A DNA stretch of 64,000 nucleotides, from positions 32,453,851 to 32,517,850 of the forward strand of contig NC_079877.1 in the NCBI RefSeq assembly GCF_029227915.1, read 5' to 3'. The notes beneath the pieces were generated by a model. That model saw only the letters and a program-made list of their open reading frames with translations, was not told the DNA's origin and searched no databases. Source of the DNA: Hydractinia symbiolongicarpus. Its lineage: Eukaryota > Cnidaria > Hydrozoa > Anthoathecata > Hydractiniidae. Positions 1-11,240 of this stretch are shown piece by piece; position 1 is the stretch's first letter; the number at the start of each line of letters is the position of its first letter. The position numbers were made by a program, and so were the translations under genes.

Positions 1-210
1 ATTTCGTTTGCCGGCGATTAAACTCCTTTTATTCAGCGTTTCATCAAAAATGAAAACATTTTTGAACACTACAAGTCTCATGGGTTTTAGTGGTGAAATA
101 TAATTTAAAAAATCCTTCGGGAAATGAGTTTACTCCCTGGGTACTTTCTTTGTATACTTTTGACTATACGGGTCGTGGCCAGGATTTTGGGGAAATCGCG
201 GGTTTTCGTT

Positions 211-1310
211 TGACGGCGATTAAACTTCTTTTATTCAGTGTCTCATCAAAAATGAAAATATTTTTGAAAACTAAAAGTCTCATGCGTTTTACTGGTGAAA
301 AAATAATTTAAAAAATCGTTCAGGAAATGAGTTTACTCCCTGGGTACCTTCTTTGTATACTTCTGACTATACGGGCCGAGTCAGGGATTTACGGTAAATC
401 GCAGGTTTTCGTTTGCCGCCGATTAAACTTCTTTTATTCAGTGTCTCATCAAAAATGAAAATATTTTTGAAAACTAAAAGTCTCATGCGTTTTACTGGTG
501 AAAAAATAATATAAAAAATCGTTCAGGAAATGAGTTTACTCCCTGGGTACTTTCTTTGTATACTTCTGACTATACGGGCCGAGTCAGGGATTTAGGGGAA
601 ATCGCGGGTTTTCGTTTGCCGGCGATTAAACTTCTTTTATTCAGCGTCTCATCAAAAATGAAAACATTTTTGAAAACTACAATTCTCATGCGTTTTAGTG
701 GTGAAAAACTAATTTAAAAAATCGTTCGGGAAACGAGTTTACTCCCTGGGTACTTTCTTTGTATATTTTTGACTATACGGGCTGAGTCAGGGATTTAGGG
801 GAATTCGCGGGTTTTCGTTTGCCGGCGATTAAACTTCTTTTATTCAGCGTCTCATCAAAAATTAACACATTTTTGTAAACTACAATTCTCAAGAGTTTTA
901 GTGCTGAAAAAATAATTTAAAAAATCGTTCGGGTAATGAGTTTAATCCCTGGGTACTTTCTTTGTATACTTCTGACTATACGGGCTGAGTCAGGGATTTA
1001 GGGGAATTCGCGGGTTTTCGTTTGCCGGCGATTAAACTTCTTTTATTCAGCGTCTCATCAAAATTGAACACATTTTTGTAAACTACAATTCTCAAGAGTT
1101 TTAGTGCTGAAAAAATAATTTAAAAAATCGTTCGGGAAATGAGTTTACTCCCTGGGTACTTTCCTTGTATACTTTTGACCATACGGTTCGTGTCCGGGAT
1201 TTAGGGGAAATCGCGGGTTTTCGTTTGCCGACGATTAAACTTCTTTTATTCAGTGTCTCATCAAAAATGAAAATATTTTTGAAAACTAAAAGTCTCATGC
1301 GTTTTACTGG
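211..1310 (+). repeat. Earlier copy of the 5.08-6.18 kb block (24-mer spacing)
   Basis: Sequence from TTTGACGGCG at 211 through the monomer ending near 1,310 matches 5,081 to about 6,180 monomer by monomer, including the rare GGGTACCTTC near 343. The distance is 4,870 bases. The segment 3,150 to 4,080 matches 8,020 to 8,950 at almost the same distance (4,871), so 24 monomers is a genuine long period of this domain. It overlaps the 6-mer pair because the periods are nested. Confidence 0.75.
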
Positions 1311-2229
1311 TGAAAAAATAATTTAAAAAATCGTTCGGGAAATGAGTTTACTCCCTGGGTACTTTCTTTGTATACTTCTGACTATACGGGCCGAGTCAGG
1401 GATTTACGGGAAATCGCGGGTTTTCGTTTGACGGCGATTAAACTTCTTTTATTCAGCGTCTCATCAAAAATGAACACATTTTTGTAAACTACAATTCTCA
1501 AGAGTTTTAGTGCTGAAAAAATACTTTAAAAAATCGTTCGGGAAATGAGTTTAATCCCTGAGTACTTTCTTTGTATACTTCTGACTATACGGGCTGAGTC
1601 AGGGATTTAAGGGAATTTGCGGGTTTTCGTTTGCCGGCGATTAAACTTCTTTTATTCAGCGTCTCATCAAAAATGAACACATTTTTGTAAACTACAATTC
1701 TCAAGAGTTTTAGTGCTGAAAAAATAATTTAAAAAATCGTTCGGGAAATGAGTTTAATCCCTGGGTACTTTCTTTGTATACTTCTGACTATACGGGCTGA
1801 GTCAGGGAATTAGGGGAATTCGCGGGTTTTCGTTTGCCGTCGATTAAACTTCTTTTATTCAGCGTCTCATCAAAAATGAAATAATTTTTGAAAACTACAA
1901 GTCTCATGCGTTTTAGTGGTGAAAAAATAATTTAAAAAAACGTTCGGGAAATGAGTTTACTCCCTGGGTACTTTCTTTATATACATTCGACTATACTGGC
2001 TAAGCCCGGGATTTACGGGAAATCGCGGGATTTCGTTTGCCGGCGATTAAACTCCTTTTATTCAGCGTTTCATCAAAAATGAAAACATTTTTGAACACTA
2101 CAAGTCTCATGGGTTTTAGTGGTGAAATATAATTTAAAAAATCCTTCGGGAAATGAGTTTACTCCCTGGGTACTTTCTTTGTATACTTTTGACTATACGG
2201 GTCGTGGCCAGGATTTTGGGGAAATCGCG
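1010..2229 (+). repeat. 6-mer HOR, copy 1 of a 1,217-bp tandem pair
   Basis: This block and the one immediately to its right share private variants at a spacing of 1,217 bases: AAAATACTTTAAAAAATCG at about 1,516 and 2,733, and GGGAATTAGGGGAATTC at about 1,803 and 3,020. The left limit is where EcoRI-type sequence (near 1,000) gives way to GGCCAGGATTTTGGGG in the partner (near 2,210). Six monomers of 203 make 1,218, so the unit has lost one base. Confidence 0.8.
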
Positions 2230-3446
2230 GGTTTTCGTTTGCCGGCGATTAAACTTCTTTTATTCAGCGTCTCATCAAAAATGAACACATTTTTGTAAAC
2301 TACAATTCTCAAGAGTTTTAGTGCTGAAAAAATAATTTAAAAAATCGTTTGGGAAATGAGTTTACTCCCTGGGTACTTTCCTTGTATACTTTTGACCATA
2401 CGGTTCGCGTCCGGGATTTAGGGGAAATCGCGGGTTTTCGTTTGCCGACGATTAAACTTCTTTTATTCAGTGTCTCATCAAAAATGAAAATATTTTTGAA
2501 AACTAAAAGTCTCATGCGTTTTACTGGTGAAAAAATAATTTAAAAAATCGTTCGGGAAATGAGTTTACTCCCTGGGTACTTTCTTTGTATACTTCTGACT
2601 ATACGGGCCGAGTCAGGGATTTACGGTAAATCGCAGGTTTTCGTTTGCCGCCGATTAAACTTCTTTTATTCAGCGTCTCATCAAAAATGAACACATTTTT
2701 GTAAACTACAATTCTCAAGAGTTTTAGTGCTGAAAAAATACTTTAAAAAATCGTTCGGGAAATGAGTTTAATCCCTGAGTACTTTCTTTGTATACTTCTG
2801 ACTATACGGGCTGAGTCAGGGATTTAAGGGAATTTGCGGGTTTTCGTTTGCCGGCGATTAAACTTCTTTTATTCAGCGTCTCATCAAAAATGAACACATT
2901 TTTGTAAACTACAATTCTCAAGAGTTTTAGTGCTGAAAAAATAATTTAAAAAATCGTTCGGGAAATGAGTTTAATCCCTGGGTACTTTCTTTGTATACTT
3001 CTGACTATACGGGCTGAGTCAGGGAATTAGGGGAATTCGCGGGTTTTCGTTTGCCGTCGATTAAACTTCTTTTATTCAGCGTCTCATCAAAAATGAAATA
3101 ATTTTTGAAAACTACAAGTCTCATGCGTTTTAGTGGTGAAAAAATAATTTAAAAAAACGTTCGGGAAATGAGTTTACTCCCTGGGTACTTTCTTTATATA
3201 CATTCGACTATACTGGCTAAGCCCGGGATTTACGGGAAATCGCGGGATTTCGTTTGCCGGCGATTAAACTCCTTTTATTCAGCGTTTCATCAAAAATGAA
3301 AACATTTTTGAACACTACAAGTCTCATGGGTTTTAGTGGTGAAATATAATTTAAAAAATCCTTCGGGAAATGAGTTTACTCCCTGGGTACTTTCTTTGTA
3401 TACTTTTGACTATACGGGTCGTGGCCAGGATTTTGGGGAAATCGCG
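2230..3446 (+). repeat. 6-mer HOR, copy 2 of a 1,217-bp tandem pair
   Basis: It follows copy 1 directly and matches it with only scattered differences. The match ends near 3,450-3,480, where copy 2 continues with AAAAATAAAAACATT and the equivalent place after copy 1 reads AAAAATGAACACATT. This is simple evidence of one unequal exchange that duplicated six monomers. Confidence 0.8.
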
Positions 3447-4979
3447 GGTTTTCGTTTGCCGGCGATTAAACTTCTTTTATTCAGTGTCTCATCAAAAATA
3501 AAAACATTTTTGAAAACTACAAGTCTCATGCGTTTTAGTGGTGAAAAACTAATTTAAAAAATCGTTCGGGAAATGAGTTTACTCCCTGGGTACTTTCCTT
3601 GTATACTTTTGACAATACGGTTCGTGTCCGGGATTTAGGGGAAATCGCGGGTTTTCGTTTGCCGACGATTAAACTTCTTTTATTCAGTGTCTCATCAAAA
3701 ATGAAAATATTTTTGAAAACTAAAAGTCTCATGCGTTTTACTGGTGAAAAAATAATTTAAAAAATCGTTCAGGAAATGAGTTTACTCCCTGGGTACTTTC
3801 TTTGTATACTTCTGACTATACGGGCCGAGTCAGGGATTTACGGTAAATCGCAGGTTTTCGTTTGCCGCCGATTAAACTTCTTTTATTCAGCGTCTCATCA
3901 AAAATGAACACATTTTTGTAAACTACAATTCTCAAGAGTTTTAGTGCTGAAAAAATAATTTAAAAAATCGTTCGGGTAATGAGTTTAATCCCTGGGTACT
4001 TTCTTTGTATACTTCTGACTATACGGGCTGAGTCAGGGATTTAGGGGAATTCGCGGGTTTTCGTTTGCCGGCGATTAAACTTCTTTTATTCAGCGTCTCA
4101 TCAAAAATGAACACATTTTTGTAAACTACAATTCTCAAGAGTTTTAGTGCTGAAAAAATAATTCAAAAAATCGTTCGGGTAATGAGTTTAATCCCTGGGT
4201 ACTTTCTTTGTATACTTCTGACTATACGGGCTGAGTCAGGGATTTAGGGGAATTCGCGGGTTTTCGTTTGCCGGCGATTAAACTTCTTTTATTCAGCGTC
4301 TCATCAAAAATGAACACATTTTTGTAAACTACAATTCTCAAGAGTTTTAGTGCTGAAAAAATAATTTAAAAAATCGTTCGGGAAATGAGTTTACTCCCTG
4401 GGTACTTTCCTTGTATACTTTTGACCATACGGTTCGCGTCCGGGATTTAGGGGAAATCGCGGGTTTTCGTTTGCCGACGATTAAACTTCTTTTATTCAGT
4501 GTCTCATCAAAAATGAAAATATTTTTGAAAACTAAAAGTCTCATGCGTTTTACTGGTGAAAAAATAATATAAAAAATCGTTCAGGAAATGAGTTTACTCC
4601 CTGGGTACTTTCTTTGTATACTTCTGACTATACGGGCCGAGTCAGGGATTTAGGGGAAATCGCGGGTTTTCGTTTGCCGGCGATTAAACTTCTTTTATTC
4701 AGCGTCTCATCAAAAATGAAAACATTTTTGAAAACTACAATTCTCATGCGTTTTAGTGGTGAAAAAATAATTTAAAAAATCGTTCGGGAAACGAGTTTAC
4801 TCCCTGGGTACTTTCTTTGTATATTTTTGACTATACGGGCCGAGTCCGGGATTTACTGGAAATCGCGGGTTTTCGTTTGCCGGCGATTAAACTTCTTTTA
4901 TTCAGCGTCTCATCAAAACTAAAAACATTTTTGAAAACTACATGTCTCCTGCGTTTTAGTGCTGAGAAAATAATTTAAA

Positions 4980-6197
4980 AAATCGTTCAGGAAATGAGTT
5001 TACTCCCTGGGTACTTTCTTTGTATACTTTTGACTATATGCGCCGAGTCCGGGATTTACGGGAAATCGCGGGTTTTCGTTTGACGGCGATTAAACTTCTT
5101 TTATTCAGTGTCTCATCAAAAATGAAAATATTTTTGAAAACTAAAAGTCTCATGCGTTTTACTGGTGAAAAAATAATTTAAAAAATCGTTCAGGAAATGA
5201 GTTTACTCCCTGGGTACCTTCTTTGTATACTTCTGACTATACGGGCCGAGTCAGGGATTTACGGTAAATCGCAGGTTTTCGTTTGCCGCCGATTAAACTT
5301 CTTTTATTCAGTGTCTCATCAAAAATGAAAATATTTTTGAAAACTAAAAGTCTCATGCGTTTTACTGGTGAAAAAATAATATAAAAAATCGTTCAGGAAA
5401 TGAGTTTACTCCCTGGGTACTTTCTTTGTATACTTCTGACTATACGGGCCGAGTCAGGGATTTAGGGGAAATCGCGGGTTTTCGTTTGCCGGCGATTAAA
5501 CTTCTTTTATTCAGCGTCTCATCAAAAATGAAAACATTTTTGAAAACTACAATTCTCATGCGTTTTAGTGGTGAAAAACTAATTTAAAAAATCGTTCGGG
5601 AAACGAGTTTACTCCCTGGGTACTTTCTTTGTATATTTTTGACTATACGGGCTGAGTCAGGGATTTAGGGGAATTCGCGGGTTTTCGTTTGATGGCGATT
5701 AAACTTCTTTTATTCAGCGTCTCATCAAAAATTAACACATTTTTGTAAACTACAATTCTCAAGAGTTTTAGTGCTGAAAAAATAATTTAAAAAATCGTTC
5801 GGGTAATGAGTTTAATCCCTGGGTACTTTCTTTGTATACTTCTGACTATACGGGCTGAGTCAGGGATTTAGGGGAATTCGCGGGTTTTCGTTTGCCGGCG
5901 ATTAAACTTCTTTTATTCAGCGTCTCATCAAAATTGAACACATTTTTGTAAACTACAATTCTCAAGAGTTTTAGTGCTGAAAAAATAATTTAAAAAATCG
6001 TTCGGGAAATGAGTTTACTCCCTGGGTACTTTCCTTGTATACTTTTGACCATACGGTTCGTGTCCGGGATTTAGGGGAAATCGCGGGTTTTCGTTTGCCG
6101 ACGATTAAACTTCTTTTATTCAGTGTCTCATCAAAAATGAAAATATTTTTGAAAACTAAAAGTCTCATGCGTTTTACTGGTGAAAAAATAATATAAA
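4980..6197 (+). repeat. 6-mer HOR, copy 1 of a 1,218-bp tandem pair
   Basis: It contains GACTATATGCGCCGAGTCC, then TTTGACGGCGATTAAAC at 5,081, a GGGTACCTTC monomer near 5,213 and an AATATAAAAAATCG monomer. Its neighbour repeats each at a distance of 1,218. The part 5,081 to about 6,180 also matches 211 to about 1,310 at 4,870 bases (24 monomers), so this block exists in at least three copies within the first 7.5 kb. Confidence 0.8.
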
Positions 6198-7415
6198 AAA
6201 TCGTTCAGGAAATGAGTTTACTCCCTGGGTACTTTCTTTGTATACTTTTGACTATATGCGCCGAGTCCGGGATTTACGGGAAATCGCGGGTTTTCGTTTG
6301 ACGGCGATTAAACTTCTTTTATTCAGTGTCTCATCAAAAATGAAAATATTTTTGAAAACTAAAAGTCTCATGCGTTTTACTGGTGAAAAAATAATTTAAA
6401 AAATCGTTCAGGAAATGAGTTTACTCCCTGGGTACCTTCTTTGTATACTTCTGACTATACGGGCCGAGTCAGGGATTTACGGTAAATCGCAGGTTTTCGT
6501 TTGCCGCCGATTAAACTTCTTTTATTCAGTGTCTCATCAAAAATGAAAATATTTTTGAAAACTAAAAGTCTCATGCGTTTTACTGGTGAAAAAATAATAT
6601 AAAAAATCGTTCAGGAAATGAGTTTACTCCCTGGGTACTTTCTTTGTATACTTCTGACTATACGGGCCGAGTCAGGGATTTAGGGGAAATCGCGGGTTTT
6701 CGTTTGCCGGCGATTAAACTTCTTTTATTCAGCGTCTCATCAAAAATGAAAACATTTTTGAAAACTACAATTCTCATGCGTTTTAGTGGTGAAAAAATAA
6801 TTTAAAAAATCGTTCGGGAAACGAGTTTACTCCCTGGGTACTTTCTTTGTATATTTTTGACTATACGGGCTGAGTCAGGGATTTAGGGGAATTCGCGGGT
6901 TTTCGTTTGCCGGCGATTAAACTTCTTTTATTCAGCGTCTCATCAAAAATTAACACATTTTTGTAAACTACAATTCTCAAGAGTTTTAGTGCTGAAAAAA
7001 TAATTTAAAAAATCGTTCGGGTAATGAGTTTAATCCCTGGGTACTTTCTTTGTATACTTCTGACTATACGGGCTGAGTCAGGGATTTAGGGGAATTCGCG
7101 GGTTTTCGTTTGCCGGCGATTAAACTTCTTTTATTCAGCGTCTCATCAAAATTGAACACATTTTTGTAAACTACAATTCTCAAGAGTTTTAGTGCTGAAA
7201 AAATAATTTAAAAAATCGTTCGGGAAATGAGTTTACTCCCTGGGTACTTTCCTTATATACTTTTGACCATACGGTTCGTGTCCGGGATTTAGGGGAAATC
7301 GCGGGTTTTCGTTTGCCGACGATTAAACTTCTTTTATTCAGTGTCTCATCAAAAATGAAAATATTTTTGAAAACTAAAAGTCTCATGCGTTTTACTGGTG
7401 AAAAAATAATATAAA
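6198..7415 (+). repeat. 6-mer HOR, copy 2 of a 1,218-bp tandem pair
   Basis: It repeats the previous block in order: TTTGACGGCG at 6,299, GGGTACCTTC near 6,431 and the CAAAATTGAACAC monomer near 7,150. The match to the left copy stops near 7,450, where TTCCTTTGTATACTTCTGACTATACGGG replaces the TATATGCGCC type. Small differences such as CCTTATATAC near 7,250 show the copies have begun to diverge. Confidence 0.8.
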
Positions 7416-9335
7416 AAATCGTTCAGGAAATGAGTTTACTCCCTGGGTACTTCCTTTGTATACTTCTGACTATACGGGCCGAGTCAGGGATTTAGAGGAA
7501 ATCGCGGGTTTTCGTTTGCCGGCGATTAAACTTCTTTTATTCAGCGTCTCATCAAAAATGAAAACATTTTTGAAAACTACAATTCTCATGCGTTTTAGTG
7601 GTGAAAAAATAATTTAAAAAATCGTTCGGGAAACGAGTTTACTCCCTGGGTACTTTCTTTGTATATTTTTGACTATACGGGCCGAGTCCGGGATTTACTG
7701 GAAATCGCGGGTTTTCGTTTGCCGGCGATTAAACTGCTTTTATTCAGCGTCTCATCAAAACTAAAAACATTTTTGAAAACTACATGTCTCCTGCGTTTTA
7801 GTGCTGAGAAAATAATTTAAAAAATCGTTCAGGAAATGAGTTTACTCCCTGGGTACTTTCTTTGTATACTTTTGACTATATGCGCCGAGTCCGGGATTTA
7901 CGGGAAATCGCGGGTTTTCGTTTGACGGCGATTAAACTTCTTTTATTCAGCGTCTCATCAAAAATGAAAACATTTTTAAAAACTACAAGACTCATGCGTT
8001 TTAGTGGTGAAAAATTAATTTAAAAAATCGTGCGGGAAATGAGTTTACTCCCTGGGTACTTTCTTTATATACATTCGACTATACTGGCTAATCCCGGGAT
8101 TTACGGGAAATCGCGGGATTTCGTTTGCCGGCGATTAAACTCCTTTTATTCAGCGTTTCATCAAAAATGAAAACATTTTTGAACACTACAAGTCTCATGG
8201 GTTTTAGTGGTGAAATATAATTTAAAAAATCCTTCGGGAAATGAGTTTACTCCCTGGGTACTTTCTTTGTATACTTTTGACTATACGGGTCGTGGCCAGG
8301 ATTTTGGGGAAATCGCGGGTTTTCGTTTGCCGGCGATTAAACTTCTTTTATTCAGCGTCTCATCAAAAATAAAAACATTTTTGAAAACTACAAGTCTCAT
8401 GCGTTTTAGTGGTGAAAAACTAATTTAAAAAATCGTTCGGGAAATGAGTTTACTCCCTGGGTACTTTCCTTGTATACTTTTGACCATACGGTTCGTGTCC
8501 GGGATTTAGGGGAAATCGCGGGTTTTCGTTTGCCGACGATTAAACTTCTTTTATTCAGTGTCTCATCAAAAATGAAAATATTTTTGAAAACTAAAAGTCT
8601 CATGCGTTTTACTGGTGAAAAAATAATTTAAAAAATTGTTCAGGAAATGAGTTTACTCCCTGGGTACTTTCTTTGTATACTTCTGACTATACGGGCCGAG
8701 TCAGGGATTTACGGTAAATCGCAGGTTTTCGTTTGCCGCCGATTAAACTTCTTTTATTCAGCGTCTCATCAAAAATGAACACATTTTTGTAAACTACAAT
8801 TCTCAAGAGTTTTAGTGCTGAAAAAATAATTTAAAAAATCGTTCGGGTAATGAGTTTAATCCCTGGGTACTTTCTTTGTATACTTCTGACTATACGGGCT
8901 GAGTCAGGGATTTAGGGGAATTCGCGGGTTTTCGTTTGCCAGCGATTAAACTTCTTTTATTCAGCGTCTCATCAAAAATAAAAACATTTTTGAAAACTAC
9001 AAGTCTCATGCGTTTTAGTGGTGAAAAACTAATTTAAAAAATCGTTCGGGAAATGAGTTTACTCCCTGGGTACTTTCCTTGTATACTTTTGACCATACGG
9101 TTCGTGTCCGGGATTTAGGGGAAATCGCGGGTTTTCGTTTGCCGACGATTAAACTTCTTTTATTCAGTGTCTCATCAAAATTGAAAATATTTTTGAAAAC
9201 TAAAAGTCTCATGCGTTTTACTGGTGAAAAAATAATTTAAAAAATCGTTCAGGAAATGAGTTTACTCCCTGGGTACTTTCTTTGTATACTTCTGACTATA
9301 CGGGCCGAGTCAGGGATTTACGGTAAATCGCAGGT
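6900..9335 (+). repeat. 12-mer HOR, copy 1 (2,435 bp)
   Basis: Markers in this block recur 2,435 bases later: the ACATGTCTCCTGCG with GTGCTGAGAAAAT monomer at about 7,783 and 10,218, the GGCTAATCCCGGG monomer near 8,090 and 10,525, and the GTGAAATATAAT monomer near 8,207 and 10,642. Agreement is collinear for about 1.9 kb, from 6.90 to 8.81 kb. The remainder holds the 3-mer duplication listed separately. Confidence 0.75.
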
Positions 9336-9552
9336 TTTCGTTTGCCGCCGATTAAACTTCTTTTATTCAGCGTCTCATCAAAAATGAACACATTTTTGTA
9401 AACTACAATTCTCAAGAGTTTTAGTGCTGAAAAAATAATTTAAAAAATCGTTCGGGTAATGAGTTTAATCCCTGGGTACTTTCTTTGTATACTTCTGACT
9501 ATACGGGCTGAGTCAGGGATTTAGGGGAATTCGCGGGTTTTCGTTTGCCGGC
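8335..9552 (+). repeat. 3-mer duplication (2 x 609 bp)
   Basis: Three monomers, 8,335 to about 8,943, are repeated at 8,944 to about 9,552. Both begin with a GCGATTAAAC monomer carrying AAAAATAAAAACATT, continue through CCATACGGTTCGTGTCC and GAAAATATTTTTG monomers, and include the TTACGGTAAATCGCAGG monomer. The copies differ at a few bases, for example AATGAAAATATT against ATTGAAAATATT. Confidence 0.75.
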
Positions 9553-11240
9553 GATTAAACTTCTTTTATTCAGCGTCTCATCAAAAATGAACACATTTTT
9601 GTAAACTACAATTCTCAAGAGTTTTAGTGCTGAAAAAATAATTTAAAAAATCGTTCGGGAAATGAGTTTACTCCCTGGGTACTTTCCTTGTATACTTTTG
9701 ACCATACGGTTCGTGTCCGGGATTTAGGGGAAATCGCGGGTTTTCGTTTGCCGACGATTAAACTTCTTTTATTCAGTGTCTCATCAAAAATGAAAATATT
9801 TTTGAAAACTAAATGTCTCATGCGTTTTACTGGTGAAAAAATAATTTAAAAAATCGTTCAGGAAATGAGTTTACTCCCTGGGTACTTTCTTTGTATACTT
9901 CTGACTATACGGGCCGAGTCAGGGATTTAGGGGAAATCGCGGGTTTTCGTTTGCCGGCGATTAAACTTCTTTTATTCAGCGTCTCATCAAAAATGAAAAC
10001 ATTTTTGAAAACTACAATTCTCATGCGTTTTAGTGGTGAAAAAATAATTTAAAAAATCGTTCGGGAAACGAGTTTACTCCCTGGGTACTTTCTTTGTATA
10101 TTTTTGACTATACGGGCCGAGTCCGGGATTTACTGGAAATCGCGGGTTTTCGTTTGCCGGCGATTAAACTTCTTTTATTCAGCGTCTCATCAAAACTAAA
10201 AACATTTTTGAAAACTACATGTCTCCTGCGTTTTAGTGCTGAGAAAATAATTTAAAAAATCGTTCAGGAAATGAGTTTACTCCCTGGGTACTTTCTTTGT
10301 ATACTTTTGACTATATGCGCCGAGTCCGGGATTTACGGGAAATCGCGGGTTTTCGTTTGACGGCGATTAAACTTCTTTTATTCAGCGTCTCATCAAAAAT
10401 GAAAACATTTTTAAAAACTACAAGACTCATGCGTTTTAGTGGTGAAAAATTAATTTAAAAAATCGTGCGGGAAATGAGTTTACTCCCTGGGTACTTTCTT
10501 TATATACATTCGACTATACTGGCTAATCCCGGGATTTACGGGAAATCGCGGGATTTCGTTTGCCGGCGATTAAACTCCTTTTATTCAGCGTTTCATCAAA
10601 AATGAAAACATTTTTGAACACTACAAGTCTCATGGGTTTTAGTGGTGAAATATAATTTAAAAAATCCTTCGGGAAATGAGTTTACTCCCTGGGTACTTTC
10701 TTTGTATACTTTTGACTATACGGGTCGTGGCCAGGATTTTGGGGAAATCGCGGGTTTTCGTTTGCCGGCGATTAAACTTCTTTTATTCAGCGTCTCATCA
10801 AAAATAAAAACATTTTTGAAAACTACAAGTCTCATGCGTTTTAGTGGTGAAAAACTAATTTAAAAAATCGTTCTGGAAATGAGTTTACTCCCTGGGTACT
10901 TTCCTTGTATACTTTTGACCATACGGTTCGTGTCCGGGATTTAGGGGAAATCGCGGGTTTTCGTTTGCCGACGATTAAACTTCTTTTATTCAGTGTCTCA
11001 TCAAAAATGAAAATATTTTTGAAAACTAAAAGTCTCATGCGTTTTACTGGTGAAAAAATAATTTAAAAAATTGTTCAGGAAATGAGTTTACTCCCTGGGT
11101 ACTTTCTTTGTATACTTCTGACTATACGGGCCGAGTCAGGGATTTACGGTAAATCGCAGGTTTTCGTTTGCCGCCGATTAAACTTCTTTTATTCAGCGTC
11201 TCATCAAAAATGAACACATTTTTGTAAACTACAATTCTCA
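9336..11240 (+). repeat. 12-mer HOR, copy 2 (truncated, ~1.9 kb)
   Basis: It repeats copy 1 in the same order and stops near 11,245, where GTGCTG becomes GTGGTG and the CTAGATATACGGG class of the next domain begins. The truncation coincides with a domain boundary, which suggests that a later 5-mer expansion overwrote or displaced the rest. Confidence 0.75.

Larger units (their letters stand above)
1..11240 (+). repeat. Left domain: mosaic of 6-, 12- and 24-monomer repeats
   Basis: This domain is marked by monomers reading GAACACATTTTTGTAAAC with CTCAAGAGTTTTAGTGCTG, monomers with GAAAATATTTTTG and ACTAAAAGTCTC, EcoRI-type monomers (GGGGAATTCGCGGG), and TTTATATACATTCGACTATACTGGC monomers. The marker GTGAAATATAATTT appears near 90, 2,120, 3,340, 8,210 and 10,640. 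The intervals are about 2,029, 1,217, 4,871 and 2,435, which are 10, 6, 24 and 12 monomers. The domain is thus built from reshuffled multiples of a six-monomer block. Confidence 0.8.
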
